From: Clostridium chrysemydis
GTDB taxonomy: Bacteria > Bacillota > Clostridia > Clostridiales > Clostridiaceae
Length of the DNA: 64,000 bases
Assembly: GCF_015234215.1 (NCBI RefSeq)
Contig: NZ_JADEKP010000002.1
Span: forward strand, 1-64,000
Reading direction: 5' to 3'
Part shown: positions 9,596-18,746 of the stretch, piece after piece
Layout: every line of letters starts with the position of its first letter
How positions within the stretch are numbered: position 1 is the stretch's first letter
Made by a program: the position numbers and the translations under genes
Notes under the pieces: model-generated
What the model was told of the DNA's origin: nothing
The model's input: the letters and a program-made list of their open reading frames with translations, nothing else
The model's database searches: none

Positions 9596-9777
9596 AGTAA
9601 ACTATAAAATTAAAGTTATAATAGATTATTTAAGTTAACATTAAAATAAGGTTCTCAAATCAAAAAAGAAAGGCAATTAGATAGCGTGGCAAAGCCACTT
9701 TATTTGATGTAGATACTATGCCAACGCCACTTTTCTTTGGTATTCAGTAAAGTGCAAAATTAAAGTTATAATGAATT
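9596..9777. repeat. 150-bp intergenic unit bounded by direct repeats, with an internal hairpin
   Basis: A 17-nt exact direct repeat (9606-9622 and 9756-9772; AAAATTAAAGTTATAAT) lies 150 bp apart and extends imperfectly upstream through AGTAAA. Between the copies are a GTGGC-AAA-GCCAC hairpin at 9686-9698 and a related GCCAAC-GCCACTTTT string near 9720. No gene was seen. It may be a small palindromic repeat insertion or a local duplication. Confidence 0.5.
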
Positions 9778-10401
9778 TTACCAGTTTGCAATTATATTAA
9801 GTATCCAAACTATTGCTACAAAGAACATTAAAACTACGCTTACTATAGTTATAGGTAAGTTTTTAGAGCCTTTAGATTCAAGAAGTATATTAATTTCATT
9901 TTGTGATAATGAATGATACTTAGCCTTAGTTTTATCTATAGTTTTAATAACATTTTTAATATATAAATTGTTAGAAACAGCACCTAAAGATATACATAGG
10001 ACTGGATAAATTAAAAAAGTATATTCTTTTAAAAATATGATAGATAAAATAATTGTAGCTATAAATAAAAGTGCATAAACATATAACTTTCTATAGATAA
10101 GCCAAAAACAGCTAAAGATACAAGATGAATTATTCCAATATAAAAAGTTATTATCTTTTTCATACAAAGCCCACTTATCTATATAATACTTATCTAGGTT
10201 AAGGTAACTTTTAATATTACATTCATCTATAGTGTAGCTATCATCTAATTTTTCAAAATTAGAACTATTAAAATCTAGTTTGTTAGATTCCTCAAATTCG
10301 TTTGAATTAAAGAAAGATTTTCTTTTTTCAGAGTTATTACAATATGGATTATTGCAAAATCCATTTGAATTAAGTTCACTTCCACATTCAGAACAATACA
10401 T
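9778..10401 (-). CDS. Zinc-ribbon membrane protein, DUF2628-like
   Basis: The N-terminus carries an irregular four-cysteine zinc ribbon (C3, C6, C16, C21). An Asn/Ser-rich acidic linker follows, then a C-terminal membrane domain with about three to four hydrophobic segments (near residues 100-150 and 180-203). The aromatic/serine stretch before the first membrane segment recalls DUF2628 proteins, a family without known function. A strong AAGGAGG precedes the start. It is one of several zinc-ribbon membrane proteins here; the others cluster at 40-43 kb. Substrate or partner unknown. Confidence 0.65.
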   Translation of the reverse strand: MYCSECGSELNSNGFCNNPYCNNSEKRKSFFNSNEFEESNKLDFNSSNFEKLDDSYTIDECNIKSYLNLDKYYIDKWALYEKDNNFLYWNNSSCIFSCFWLIYRKLYVYALLFIATIILSIIFLKEYTFLIYPVLCISLGAVSNNLYIKNVIKTIDKTKAKYHSLSQNEINILLESKGSKNLPITIVSVVLMFFVAIVWILNIIANW

Positions 10402-10473
10402 AAAACCCTCCTTAAAGATAAAATTTAATCCTCACATTATAATTATAGCAAAAAATGGCAATTCAGCGTAAAG

Positions 10474-10503
10474 AAAAAAGCCCTAAATTTAGAGCTTTTT
10501 TTT
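10474..10503 (-). terminator. Terminator of the CDF transporter gene
   Basis: A hairpin with central CTAAATTTAG palindrome flanked by GC and A/T runs lies directly at the stop codon of the minus-strand gene. Confidence 0.7.
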
Positions 10504-11680
10504 AAATGTATTCGTGGTCTATAGTAATTATGCAATTATATAATGGATGAATTTTTTTAACTTCATTTTTGATAGTTGTTTTTAATTCTGATTCTGTCAT
10601 TACATGTTTTAAAAACTTGGAATTAACTACTATATCAAATATAAGATTCTTTTCATCTCCTTCACCTACTAATCTAAAATCGTGCATTGATTTTATTAGA
10701 GGGTTATAATCTACTATCTTTTGAACCTCTTTATAAGCTTCTTTAATTTCATCTGTTGAAAGGCAGATAGGATCCATATGAATTACTAAGTAAATATTTA
10801 AAGCTTTAGATATATCACGTTCTGCTTTATCAATTATATTATGAATTTCCATAACATCTATATTACTAGGTATTTCGGCGTGTACAGAAGCCATACATCT
10901 ACCAGGACCGTAGTTATGAACTACTAAATCATGAAGACCAGTTATATGATCATATGATAAAAGCATTTCTTTAATATCTTTAACTAATTCAGGGTCTGGT
11001 GCTTCTCCAAGTAAAGGGTCTATAGTTTCTTTAACTAAAGTTATACCAGAATAAACTATAAATAGTGCAACTAAAATACCTATATAACCATCTATAGGGA
11101 ATGTAGTAAATTTTGATGCAAGGAATGATATAGCAACACATGAAGAGGTAAATACATCACCTAAAGCATCAGTTGCAGCAGCTTTTAAAGCTGATGAGTT
11201 AATTGTAGTTCCTATAAATTTATTAAAACCAGATAACCAAAACTTTAAGAAGATTGAAATTAAAAGTAATATAAATGGTACTATTTGAAATTCTATTACT
11301 TCTGGGTTTAAAATCCTCTCAAAAGAAGCTTTAATAAATTGTAATCCTACGATTATAACCATAAAAGATACTACTAAGGCTGATAAGTATTCTATACGTC
11401 CGTGACCAAAAGGATGCTTTTCGTCTGCTGGCATATTTGATAATTTAAAGCCTATTATAGTTACTATTGAAGATGCTGCATCGCTTAAGTTATTAAAAGC
11501 ATCTGCCATTACAGCTATACTTGAAATTAAAACTCCAACAGAAAGCTTTATGGCAAATAAAATTAAATTTATAATAATTCCTATAACTCCGCCAAGCTGA
11601 CCGTAAGCATTTCTTACGGTTCTATCTTTTATGTTTTCACTATTTTTTACGAATTTATTTACTAAAAAATTTGAAATCAT
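10502..11680 (-). CDS. Cation diffusion facilitator family metal exporter
   Basis: A membrane metal/proton antiporter with about six transmembrane segments followed by a cytosolic domain. Metal-site signatures are DAFNNLSDAAS in the second membrane segment, HPFGHGR before the third and ATDALGDVFTSS in the fifth, matching the HxxxD/DxxxD-type CDF site. At 392 residues it is longer than the usual 290-310. The extra C-terminal part after the ferredoxin-like domain (from about 290) looks like a second regulatory module. AGGAG lies 9 nt before the ATG. Zn, Fe or Mn could be the substrate. Confidence 0.88.
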   Translation of the reverse strand: MISNFLVNKFVKNSENIKDRTVRNAYGQLGGVIGIIINLILFAIKLSVGVLISSIAVMADAFNNLSDAASSIVTIIGFKLSNMPADEKHPFGHGRIEYLSALVVSFMVIIVGLQFIKASFERILNPEVIEFQIVPFILLLISIFLKFWLSGFNKFIGTTINSSALKAAATDALGDVFTSSCVAISFLASKFTTFPIDGYIGILVALFIVYSGITLVKETIDPLLGEAPDPELVKDIKEMLLSYDHITGLHDLVVHNYGPGRCMASVHAEIPSNIDVMEIHNIIDKAERDISKALNIYLVIHMDPICLSTDEIKEAYKEVQKIVDYNPLIKSMHDFRLVGEGDEKNLIFDIVVNSKFLKHVMTESELKTTIKNEVKKIHPLYNCIITIDHEYI

Positions 11681-11828
11681 TTATCGAACTCTCCTAATTT
11701 TATTTATTATTTCTATTGTATATTAAGGGTAAATATTAATCAAATTAAATGGAAAAATATAACTTATATGGAACTCTGTATGATATAATAAAAATAGCTT
11801 ACATTTTTAGTTTATATGAGAGGAGAAA

Positions 11829-12896
11829 TTGAGTATTATGAGGATAAATAACATAGAAGTTAATCATAATTTCATAGATATTAATTATACTAAGGGATTT
11901 GATATAAAGATAAATTATATTGTTTTACATAGTATATTAGAAGAAGAATTTTACTCAATAGATGATTATGTAAATTATGTATCAAAAAATGATAAAGCTA
12001 AAGAGTCAGTTCATTATGTTGTTTCAGATAAAGAAATAATAAATTTACTTAGTGATAATAAAAGAGCCTTACATGTTAAAGGAAGTAGAGTGCGGGAAAT
12101 TTCTAATTCAACTTCGATAGGGATAAGCTTTATACTTAGAGATTATATGAATCCTTCTGATGTTTTTGATAATATAGTGAAACTAGTTAGAGCTTTAATT
12201 AATAAGTATAAAATAGATTTAAAGAATGTTGTTAGGCATAGTGATATTTCAGATTGCACTTGCCCTTTAGAATTAAAAGAAGACTTTATATGGCATAAGT
12301 TTAAGCTTAAAATTTCAGGGATTAATAATTTAGATAATCCTGTAGGTAAAGCTAAAATAAATAGTGTTATCTCTAAGATAAAAGTTAAAGAAAGTGGTAT
12401 AAATGATTCAAATATAGTAGGTTATATAAATAGAGACGAAGAGGTTTATATTTATGAAGAAGGGGAATGCCATTATAAAACTATAGTAGAAAATGGAAGG
12501 AAGATGGTATTTGGATTTGTTTCTAAGGATTTTTTAGAATATAAAAATCTATCTTTAGAAGAGCTTTTGGAAGAGGAATTAGAAATTCGAAAGCTTTCTG
12601 AATTAGAGGAGCAATTTAACGAAGCTATTGAATTTACAGAATGTAAAGAAAAGTCTATAAAAGCTAAAGAAATAGAAGAAAATATAGTTAATAAAGAAGG
12701 TGTAATACACGGCGCTAATATTAACATACAAGTTAGAAAGGGTCCAGATTTAAATGAATTTGTTTTAGCTTACCTTTTAAATGGAACTAAGATTAAAGTA
12801 ATTGAAGATAGGGATAGTTGGTGCAAGATAGAATATGATGCTATGTTTGATAAAAGATGTGGTTTTATAGAAAAGGAATATATTAAATTTGATTAA
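11829..12896 (+). CDS. N-acetylmuramoyl-L-alanine amidase-like protein (amidase_2) with C-terminal SH3 domain
   Basis: Residues 20-155 resemble the amidase_2 fold. Zinc ligands are visible as His34 (IVLHS), His137 (VVRHSD) and Cys145 (CTCP), plus SVHYVVSDKE near 60-69. The glutamate normally found in the SIGIE strand reads SIGIS (Ser100), so activity may be altered or lost. A degenerate SH3-like stretch (about 180-245), a charged helical segment and a bacterial SH3 domain (about 289-354) follow. No signal peptide is seen, so it may act in the cytosol, after lysis or in sporulation. The start is uncertain: TTG 11829 is only 3 nt from AGGAG, while ATG 11838 is 12 nt away. Confidence 0.78.
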   Translation: MSIMRINNIEVNHNFIDINYTKGFDIKINYIVLHSILEEEFYSIDDYVNYVSKNDKAKESVHYVVSDKEIINLLSDNKRALHVKGSRVREISNSTSIGISFILRDYMNPSDVFDNIVKLVRALINKYKIDLKNVVRHSDISDCTCPLELKEDFIWHKFKLKISGINNLDNPVGKAKINSVISKIKVKESGINDSNIVGYINRDEEVYIYEEGECHYKTIVENGRKMVFGFVSKDFLEYKNLSLEELLEEELEIRKLSELEEQFNEAIEFTECKEKSIKAKEIEENIVNKEGVIHGANINIQVRKGPDLNEFVLAYLLNGTKIKVIEDRDSWCKIEYDAMFDKRCGFIEKEYIKFD

Positions 12897-13001
12897 CTGG
12901 CTTTTTTAGTAACTTTTCACTATTTATTAATTTTAATTATTACCTTTAAATGTGGTAAAATATAAGAAAAACATTAGAGAAAATCCTAGGAGGGATAAAT
13001 T

Positions 13002-14300
13002 ATGGAAAAGAAATTAGCAAATGAACTAGTTGATTTTATATATGCGAGTCCAACTCAATATCACGCAGCTAGTACAGTTAAAGAGATGTTAGATAAAGAA
13101 GGATTCGTTGAGTTATTTGAAAAAGATTCATGGAACCTAAAATCAGGTGAAAAATATTACTTAAAGAAAAATGATTCAGCAGTTATAGCTTTTGAAGTTG
13201 GAACTGGAAGCGTTATAGAAGATGGGTTTAGACTTATCGGAGCTCACACTGATGCGCCAGGTTTTAGAATTAAACCAAACGCAGAGATGAAAGTTGAAGA
13301 CAAATATGTAAGATTAAATACTGAGGTTTATGGAGGACCAATTTTAAGCACTTGGTTTGATAGACCTTTAGGTATTGCAGGTAGAGTTTCATTAAGAGGA
13401 GAATCACCACTTAAGCCAGAAATAAAATTAGTAAATATAAATAAACCTGTATTAATAATTCCAAATATAGCTATCCATATGAATAGAAGTGTAAATGAAG
13501 GTTATGCTTTTAATAAGCAAAAGGATACTTTACCTTTAGTTGGATTTGTTAATGAAGAATTAGAAAAGAAAGGTTATTTAATGAGCCTTTTAGTAGAAGA
13601 ATTAGGGGTAAATTCAGAAGATATATTAGACTTTGATTTATTCTTATATGAATATAATAAAGGTTGCGTAATGGGAATCAATGAAGAATTAATTTCTACT
13701 GGAAGATTAGATGATCAATGGATGGTGTTTGCAGGAATTAAAGCTCTTTTAGATAGTGAAAAGATTAAAGCTACTAAAGTTATGGTTTGCATAGATAATG
13801 AGGAAATAGGAAGTTTAACTGCACAAGGAGCTAACTCAAATCTTTTAAGAAGATTTTTAGAAAGAGTTGTAATAGCACTTGGTGGAAATACTGAAGATTT
13901 CTTTAGAGCTTTAGCTAACTCAGTTATGATTTCAGCAGATTTAGCTCACGCAGTTCACCCGAACTTACCTGAAAAACATGATCCTACAAACAGACCAAAA
14001 CTTGGTATGGGACCTGTAATTAAAATTGCAGCTTCAGGAAGTTATTCAACTGATAGTGTTGCTTCAGCAATATTTATGGAAGTTTGCAAAAGAGCAGAAG
14101 TTCCAGTTCAAAAGTTTGTTAATAGATCAGACGTTAAAGGGGGAACTACTATAGGACCAATGTCAGCAGCGGATTTAGGAATTCCAGTTGTTGATATGGG
14201 AGCTCCTCTTTTAGGAATGCACTCAGTAAGAGAGTTAGCTTCAGTAAAAGATAACTTCTATACAGTTAAGGCATTTACTGAATTCTATAACATTAAATAA
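13002..14300 (+). CDS. apeB: M18 family aminopeptidase
   Basis: A cytosolic dinuclear zinc aminopeptidase of the aspartyl-aminopeptidase family, removing N-terminal (often acidic) residues from peptides. Metal and catalytic motifs are GAHTDAPGF (near 81-89), DDQWM (about 238-242), DNEEIGS (about 266-272) and the C-terminal GMHSVRE histidine block. The length of 432 fits the shorter M18 subgroup usually labelled apeB. TAGGAGG precedes the ATG. It is a single-gene unit closed by a strong terminator. Confidence 0.92.
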   Translation: MEKKLANELVDFIYASPTQYHAASTVKEMLDKEGFVELFEKDSWNLKSGEKYYLKKNDSAVIAFEVGTGSVIEDGFRLIGAHTDAPGFRIKPNAEMKVEDKYVRLNTEVYGGPILSTWFDRPLGIAGRVSLRGESPLKPEIKLVNINKPVLIIPNIAIHMNRSVNEGYAFNKQKDTLPLVGFVNEELEKKGYLMSLLVEELGVNSEDILDFDLFLYEYNKGCVMGINEELISTGRLDDQWMVFAGIKALLDSEKIKATKVMVCIDNEEIGSLTAQGANSNLLRRFLERVVIALGGNTEDFFRALANSVMISADLAHAVHPNLPEKHDPTNRPKLGMGPVIKIAASGSYSTDSVASAIFMEVCKRAEVPVQKFVNRSDVKGGTTIGPMSAADLGIPVVDMGAPLLGMHSVRELASVKDNFYTVKAFTEFYNIK

Positions 14301-14308
14301 GTAAACTT

Positions 14309-14342
14309 AAGGCGTATTAAAAATTTAATACGCCTTTTTTTA
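14309..14342 (+). terminator. Terminator of the M18 aminopeptidase gene
   Basis: A 13-bp stem (14309-14321 with 14324-14336) is followed by a T-run. The remaining 14343-14456 is A-rich and shows no gene. Confidence 0.92.
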
Positions 14343-14456
14343 TTTGAAAAAAGTACAAAGGTGAAATTATTATTTTTAGTAGTAATATTCTAATTATGTG
14401 GTAATAAATGGGAATAGTAACCTAAGTAATAAAGAAAAAAATAAAAATTAAAAAAA

Positions 14457-15574
14457 CTATAACATTGTTACGAGATATTATTGGTACAAGGGATTTTCGC
14501 TATATAGGGTTAAATTTTTGATGTTTTGGACAAGTAAAAATTATTAAGACATGCTCTAGAAAATAAATGAAGATAGACAAGTAGATTAATTAAGTACAAG
14601 ATATTAAAATAGAGTTATATCAGGGCTAATTTATAACAAAAATTAAATAACTTTTACACAAAAAATAGAGCTTATTAAATTAGATAAAATAGTATGTTTT
14701 TCATAGGATCCTTCGTAAATATAAACAAACCAATTTAAATAAACTTGCAAATATTTTGTTGCAACGCTTCTAAATTTTCTAAGCCATCTTCTTAAATTCA
14801 ATATAAAATTAGAACAATTACTAAGCAAAATTTCACTTTCTTCTTTGGAGATTTCGACTTCTTTCTTTTTATGAAGAGAATAGTTTAATCTTTTTGATAC
14901 AAGGTAAGAGAATCTATCTTTTCCTGGTAAAAAGTAAGTATTAAATATAGGATTAAACTCATTTAATAAATTAGCTATAGATTCTTTTGTAGGGCTCATA
15001 GAATCAAAGGATATCTTAGCTAGAGAGTAATTATTTTTGTTAATAGTTGTAGCTACAAAGATATTTTTTCTTCTAGAAATAGTGCAAACAGGAGGTACCT
15101 TTTGCCCCTTAAAGTTTTCTAAAAATTTAGTATGTCTCATAGCTGTAACTATATGAGTTCTTCTAGAATCAGTATAAGTTTCTATATGCTTAAGTATTTT
15201 ATGTCTCCATCTAAAAGAAGTCTCTATACAAATATTTAGTCTATCTGAGCAATCTCTTATAGTAGCACCAGATAGCATAAGGCGAGTGTATTTATCCCAA
15301 AGTTCTACACTCTTTCTAGTGTTATGCCAGATGAGTCCAGTTCCTTCATTAAAAGTCTTAAGACAATCCTTACATTGATACCTTTGGACGCATCTATATT
15401 TACCGTATTTAATAAAGTGTTTTGAATTGCAATGGGGACAAGTAGATGTATGTACCATAATTTCACCTCGAAAAATTCTGTAATTTTTAGTTATTTTGAT
15501 TATGGACATAAAAAAGTGCCTTTATTCAGGTAAATAGATTAAAATACCAACAAAGAAGCAAAACAATGTTGTAG
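14457..15574 (-). mobile_element. IS1595-like insertion element with 30-bp terminal inverted repeats
   Basis: The 1118-bp element carries one transposase-like gene on the minus strand. The left end (14457-14486) and right end (15545-15574) match at 21 of 30 positions in inverted orientation. Both have tip CTA(T/C)AACATTGTT and inner TTGGTA. No convincing target duplication flanks it (A-run on the left, TGGAGTAG on the right). A second right end is at 1-127, so the family has more than one copy in this genome. The same 30-nt terminal motif recurs in a transposase-free array at 36.36-37.01 kb. Confidence 0.8.
14643..15458 (-). CDS. IS1595-like transposase, catalytic residues apparently degraded
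   Basis: A 271-residue protein. The N-terminal zinc ribbon (CPHC near 7-10, CKDC near 30-33) and helix-turn-helix-like region (about 60-95) match IS1595/ISL2EU-type transposases. The C-terminal RRWLRKF...ATKYL...YLNWF matches the end of that fold. The strand that normally carries the first catalytic Asp (DET followed by FLESFKG) reads TAMRHTKFLENFKG, with no Asp. The expected third-residue region reads LSNCSNF. It may be inactive or divergent. The start is ATG 15458, preceded by GAGGTG; a longer frame to 15509 has no ribosome site. Confidence 0.75.
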   Translation of the reverse strand: MVHTSTCPHCNSKHFIKYGKYRCVQRYQCKDCLKTFNEGTGLIWHNTRKSVELWDKYTRLMLSGATIRDCSDRLNICIETSFRWRHKILKHIETYTDSRRTHIVTAMRHTKFLENFKGQKVPPVCTISRRKNIFVATTINKNNYSLAKISFDSMSPTKESIANLLNEFNPIFNTYFLPGKDRFSYLVSKRLNYSLHKKKEVEISKEESEILLSNCSNFILNLRRWLRKFRSVATKYLQVYLNWFVYIYEGSYEKHTILSNLISSIFCVKVI

Positions 15575-15707
15575 TGGAGTAGAATATATTATAATTTTTA
15601 TATGAAGGTGCATAAAGTATCTATTTATTCAAATAACTTCTAAATGTTATAATATATAGGGGCTGTAAAAGAGTAGTAAAAATTATTCATTACAGGAGGA
15701 GACGTTT

Positions 15708-16973
15708 ATGAGAAGAGAATTTATTGAGGTATTAAATAAGGAATTAGTTCCAGCAGAAGGGTGTACAGAACCAATAGCAGTAGCATTAGCTGTAGCAAAA
15801 AGTCTTGAAATACTTGAAGGAAAGCTAGAATCTATAGAAATTTCATTAAGCACAAATGTTATAAAAAATGCACTAGGGGTTGGAATACCAGGTACAGGTA
15901 AAGTAGGAATCAATATAGCTGTTGCACTTGGAGCAATAATAAGAGATAGTAAAAGGGAGTTAGAAATTTTATCAGGGTTTAGCAGCGATGATTTAGAAAA
16001 TGCAAATGAGATATTAAATAAGTCAATTATAAAAATTAAACAAAAAAATACCGAAGAAAAGCTATATATAGAAGTTTGTTCTAAGACTAATAAAGAAATG
16101 TCTAAAGTTATAGTTATAGGGGATCATACAAACTTTGTTCTAATTGAGAAAAATGGAGAAATACTACTTAAAAAAGAAGAAAAAATAGGTAAAGAATCTA
16201 AAGAAGAGGTTGAGCTTTCTTTAGAAGACATATATAATTTTTCAAGGGAAGTTCCTTTTGAAGATATAAAATTTCTACTTAAAAGTGTAGAAATGAACAG
16301 AAAAGTATCTGATGAAGGACTAAATGGCAAGTATGGGTTACAAGTCGGAAGTAAGATGATACAAAAAGAAAAGCATAATCTTTTTACAAATAATATAGCT
16401 GAAAGAATTATAGCAGTTACAGCCGCTGCATCAGATGCAAGAATGGATGGATGTACAATGCCTATAATGACAACAGCAGGCTCAGGAAACCAAGGAATAG
16501 TTTGTTCAATGCCGGTAGCAGAAGTTTGTGAAATTTTAGGAAAATCTGATGAAGAAAAAGCAAGAGCATTAGCTATATCAAATCTTGTAACTATACATAT
16601 AAAAAAATATATGGGAAGATTATCACCTCTTTGTGGAGCTGGAATTGCAGGGTCAACTGGAGCTTCATGCGGGATAACATATCTTTTAGGTGGAGATTTA
16701 AAAAATATACGATTTGCAGTTAATAATATGATTTCAGATGTTGCTGGAATGATTTGTGACGGTGCAAAGAGTACGTGTGCTTTAAAGATTGCAACAGGCG
16801 TTAATGCTGCGCTACAATGTGCAAATCTAGCTATGAATGGAATTACACCTAGTTCAAAAGACGGTATAATAAATGATGATGTTGAAAAAACAATAAAAAG
16901 TATAGAAAAGTTAGTTAAAGATGGACTAACAAATGCAGATAATACTATATTAGATATTATGTTATCTAAGTAG
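15708..16973 (+). CDS. cyuA: L-cysteine desulfidase / serine dehydratase alpha-like protein (UPF0597)
   Basis: An iron-sulfur lyase-family protein of 421 residues, probably degrading cysteine to pyruvate, sulfide and ammonia (CyuA/YhaM type). Conserved blocks are [12 protein letters not shown] at the N-terminus (Cys19), [15 protein letters not shown] near 245-259, [13 protein letters not shown] near 305-317 and [12 protein letters not shown] near 347-358. Cysteines in these blocks are the likely cluster ligands. A strong CAGGAGGAG lies before the ATG. No cysteine permease is adjacent; the next genes concern glycosyl transfer, so the neighbourhood does not add to the assignment. Confidence 0.85.
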   Translation: MRREFIEVLNKELVPAEGCTEPIAVALAVAKSLEILEGKLESIEISLSTNVIKNALGVGIPGTGKVGINIAVALGAIIRDSKRELEILSGFSSDDLENANEILNKSIIKIKQKNTEEKLYIEVCSKTNKEMSKVIVIGDHTNFVLIEKNGEILLKKEEKIGKESKEEVELSLEDIYNFSREVPFEDIKFLLKSVEMNRKVSDEGLNGKYGLQVGSKMIQKEKHNLFTNNIAERIIAVTAAASDARMDGCTMPIMTTAGSGNQGIVCSMPVAEVCEILGKSDEEKARALAISNLVTIHIKKYMGRLSPLCGAGIAGSTGASCGITYLLGGDLKNIRFAVNNMISDVAGMICDGAKSTCALKIATGVNAALQCANLAMNGITPSSKDGIINDDVEKTIKSIEKLVKDGLTNADNTILDIMLSK

Positions 16974-16996
16974 AGTTTTAGGAGGAATTTTTAAGT

Positions 16997-18154
16997 TTGA
17001 AGAGTTTAGATTGGGTAAAAAGTAAATTGCAGAATAAATATATATTTATTCTGACAATATTTATTTTATCGAGGATATTTATATGGTTAGTTGGGGCTGT
17101 ATATAATGTTTTTGATGGAAGTGATCAAAGTATTTGGGATTTATTATTTAGATGGGATTCACCTTGGTATAAGGGAATAATAGTAGATGGATATATGGAT
17201 TCTCCTCAAGGTATGACAGGTAACAATGCTGCAAACTGGGCGTTTTTCCCGCTGTATCCTATGATAGTTAAAGTGTTTTATATGATGACTAATATTAGAG
17301 TAGAAATATTAGGGTCAGTAATTTCTAGCATAATAATACTTATTGCAAGTTTTGTTATTTATGATTATTGTGTAGAGATTAAAAATGAGAAATGTGCAAA
17401 AATAGCAATGATACTACTTTTTGTAGGGCCATACTCATTTTATACAGCAACTTTATATACAGAGTCATTATATATTTTATTTACTATATTATTTTTCTAT
17501 TTTTTAAAAAAAGACAAATGGATTTTAGCAGGTATTTGTGGAGGGCTTGTTTCAGCTACTAGAGTTACTGGTGCAATACTAGTTTTCCCTATGATGATAA
17601 TGTTCTTAAGACCTGTATTTGAAAGAAAAGAAAAATTCTTAGATGCAGTAAAGAGATTTTTCTTAGATGGAAAGTATCTATTATCATTTTTACTTGTTCC
17701 ATCAGGAATATTTGCATATATGGTTTATCTATATAACAAAGTAGGAGATCCATTTGCATTTAAAAATATTCAAATAGCTTGGGGAAGAGAAAATAGCAAC
17801 CCTATAGATGTTTTAATCGGGGGATTTGTTACTTACGATGGAAAGATAAATTCTCCATTTTGGATTTATTTAGGGGTCTGGGCTATATTTGGAATAGTTA
17901 TATCTTTATATATGTTTAAAAAGAAAAAGTTTGAAGAAGGAATATTTTCACTTATAACAATAATAATTCCGATGTTATCAAGTCTTCAATCAATACCTAG
18001 ATATGTTATGGGGAATGTTTTAGTTATAATATTCTCAAGTTTATTTATAGAAGAACATTTTAAAAAATCGAGATGGATAGTTTTAGGATTGCTTATAATA
18101 TACAACGCCGTATTATTGTGGCTTTGGTTTAATGGAAATCCTATTATGCCTTAA
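16997..18154 (+). CDS. PIG-V-like mannosyltransferase-family membrane protein
   Basis: A polytopic membrane protein (385 residues, about 8-10 hydrophobic segments) of the bacterial PIG-V/Gpi18-related family. The RWDSPWYKGIIVDGY and NWAFFPLYPM motifs in the first large extracytoplasmic loop are characteristic. Such enzymes use lipid-linked sugar donors on the outer face of the membrane. The start is TTG 16997, with GGAGG at 16981-16985. It follows cyuA by 23 bp and precedes the next gene by 11 bp. Donor and acceptor are unknown. Confidence 0.8.
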   Translation: MKSLDWVKSKLQNKYIFILTIFILSRIFIWLVGAVYNVFDGSDQSIWDLLFRWDSPWYKGIIVDGYMDSPQGMTGNNAANWAFFPLYPMIVKVFYMMTNIRVEILGSVISSIIILIASFVIYDYCVEIKNEKCAKIAMILLFVGPYSFYTATLYTESLYILFTILFFYFLKKDKWILAGICGGLVSATRVTGAILVFPMMIMFLRPVFERKEKFLDAVKRFFLDGKYLLSFLLVPSGIFAYMVYLYNKVGDPFAFKNIQIAWGRENSNPIDVLIGGFVTYDGKINSPFWIYLGVWAIFGIVISLYMFKKKKFEEGIFSLITIIIPMLSSLQSIPRYVMGNVLVIIFSSLFIEEHFKKSRWIVLGLLIIYNAVLLWLWFNGNPIMP

Positions 18155-18165
18155 GGAGGAATACT

Positions 18166-18705
18166 ATGAAAAAGAAAAATGTAATCTGTTATAGTATATC
18201 TATATTATTAATAGTTTCCTATTTTGCTATATTAGGATTAAACTTTAAAATTAAAGCGCCAATAGAGTACAAGCTATATTATATTAAAAAAGAAATTGCA
18301 GGCTGGCCTGGATATGGCGGAATGGAAATAGACTTTAATACTAAAAAATACTTTAATGAAGATGCTTTTAACGGTAAGGATATTTATCAAGCTGTAAATA
18401 AAGGAATGATGAAAGACGAGTTAGGTAAAAAAATCCACGACGTTGGTGAAGTTTACTTTACAGTTCCTAAAGATTATACAGGAAGTAAAATTAAAGTTAG
18501 AGTTAATATGAAAGGTTTAGAAGACGATAATACAGTTTCTGTAACTTTAAACGATCAAGAGTTAACTACTGTTAAAACTGGAAGAGAATATAAAGATTAT
18601 GATTTTGTAATAGATGAATCAATGTTAAATAGTGATAAAAACATTATAAGGTTCACACCTACAAAACACACTAATTTAAAATCAATAGAATTTTTAAAAG
18701 ATTAA
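18166..18705 (+). CDS. Membrane-anchored protein of unknown function, partner of the mannosyltransferase
   Basis: A 179-residue protein with one N-terminal hydrophobic segment (about 7-27) and an extracytoplasmic remainder rich in beta-strand patterns (VYFTVPKDYTG, KIKVRVNM, TVSVTLNDQEL). The last 100 residues look like a small beta-sandwich of the carbohydrate-binding kind, but no family is recognised. AAGGAGGA lies before the ATG and the gene is 11 bp after the PIG-V-like gene, so the two products probably act together outside the membrane. Confidence 0.65.
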   Translation: MKKKNVICYSISILLIVSYFAILGLNFKIKAPIEYKLYYIKKEIAGWPGYGGMEIDFNTKKYFNEDAFNGKDIYQAVNKGMMKDELGKKIHDVGEVYFTVPKDYTGSKIKVRVNMKGLEDDNTVSVTLNDQELTTVKTGREYKDYDFVIDESMLNSDKNIIRFTPTKHTNLKSIEFLKD

Positions 18706-18707
18706 AT

Positions 18708-18746
18708 AAAAAGCAGACAAGCCGTAGCGGTTTGTCTGCTTTTTTA
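18708..18746 (+). terminator. Terminator after the PIG-V operon
   Basis: A 13-bp stem pairs AAAAAGCAGACAA (18708-18720) with its complement at 18732-18744. It has an inner CCG/CGG extension and a T-run. Confidence 0.92.

Noticed and set aside
15459-15509. Seventeen extra N-terminal residues of the transposase
   Set aside because: The GAGGTG site lies directly before the ATG at 15458 and the zinc ribbon begins right after it; the longer frame starts without a ribosome site.
14447-15582. Target-site duplication flanking the IS1595-like element
   Set aside because: Left flank is an A-run and right flank reads TGGAGTAG; no direct repeat of 7-9 bp was found at the inferred ends.
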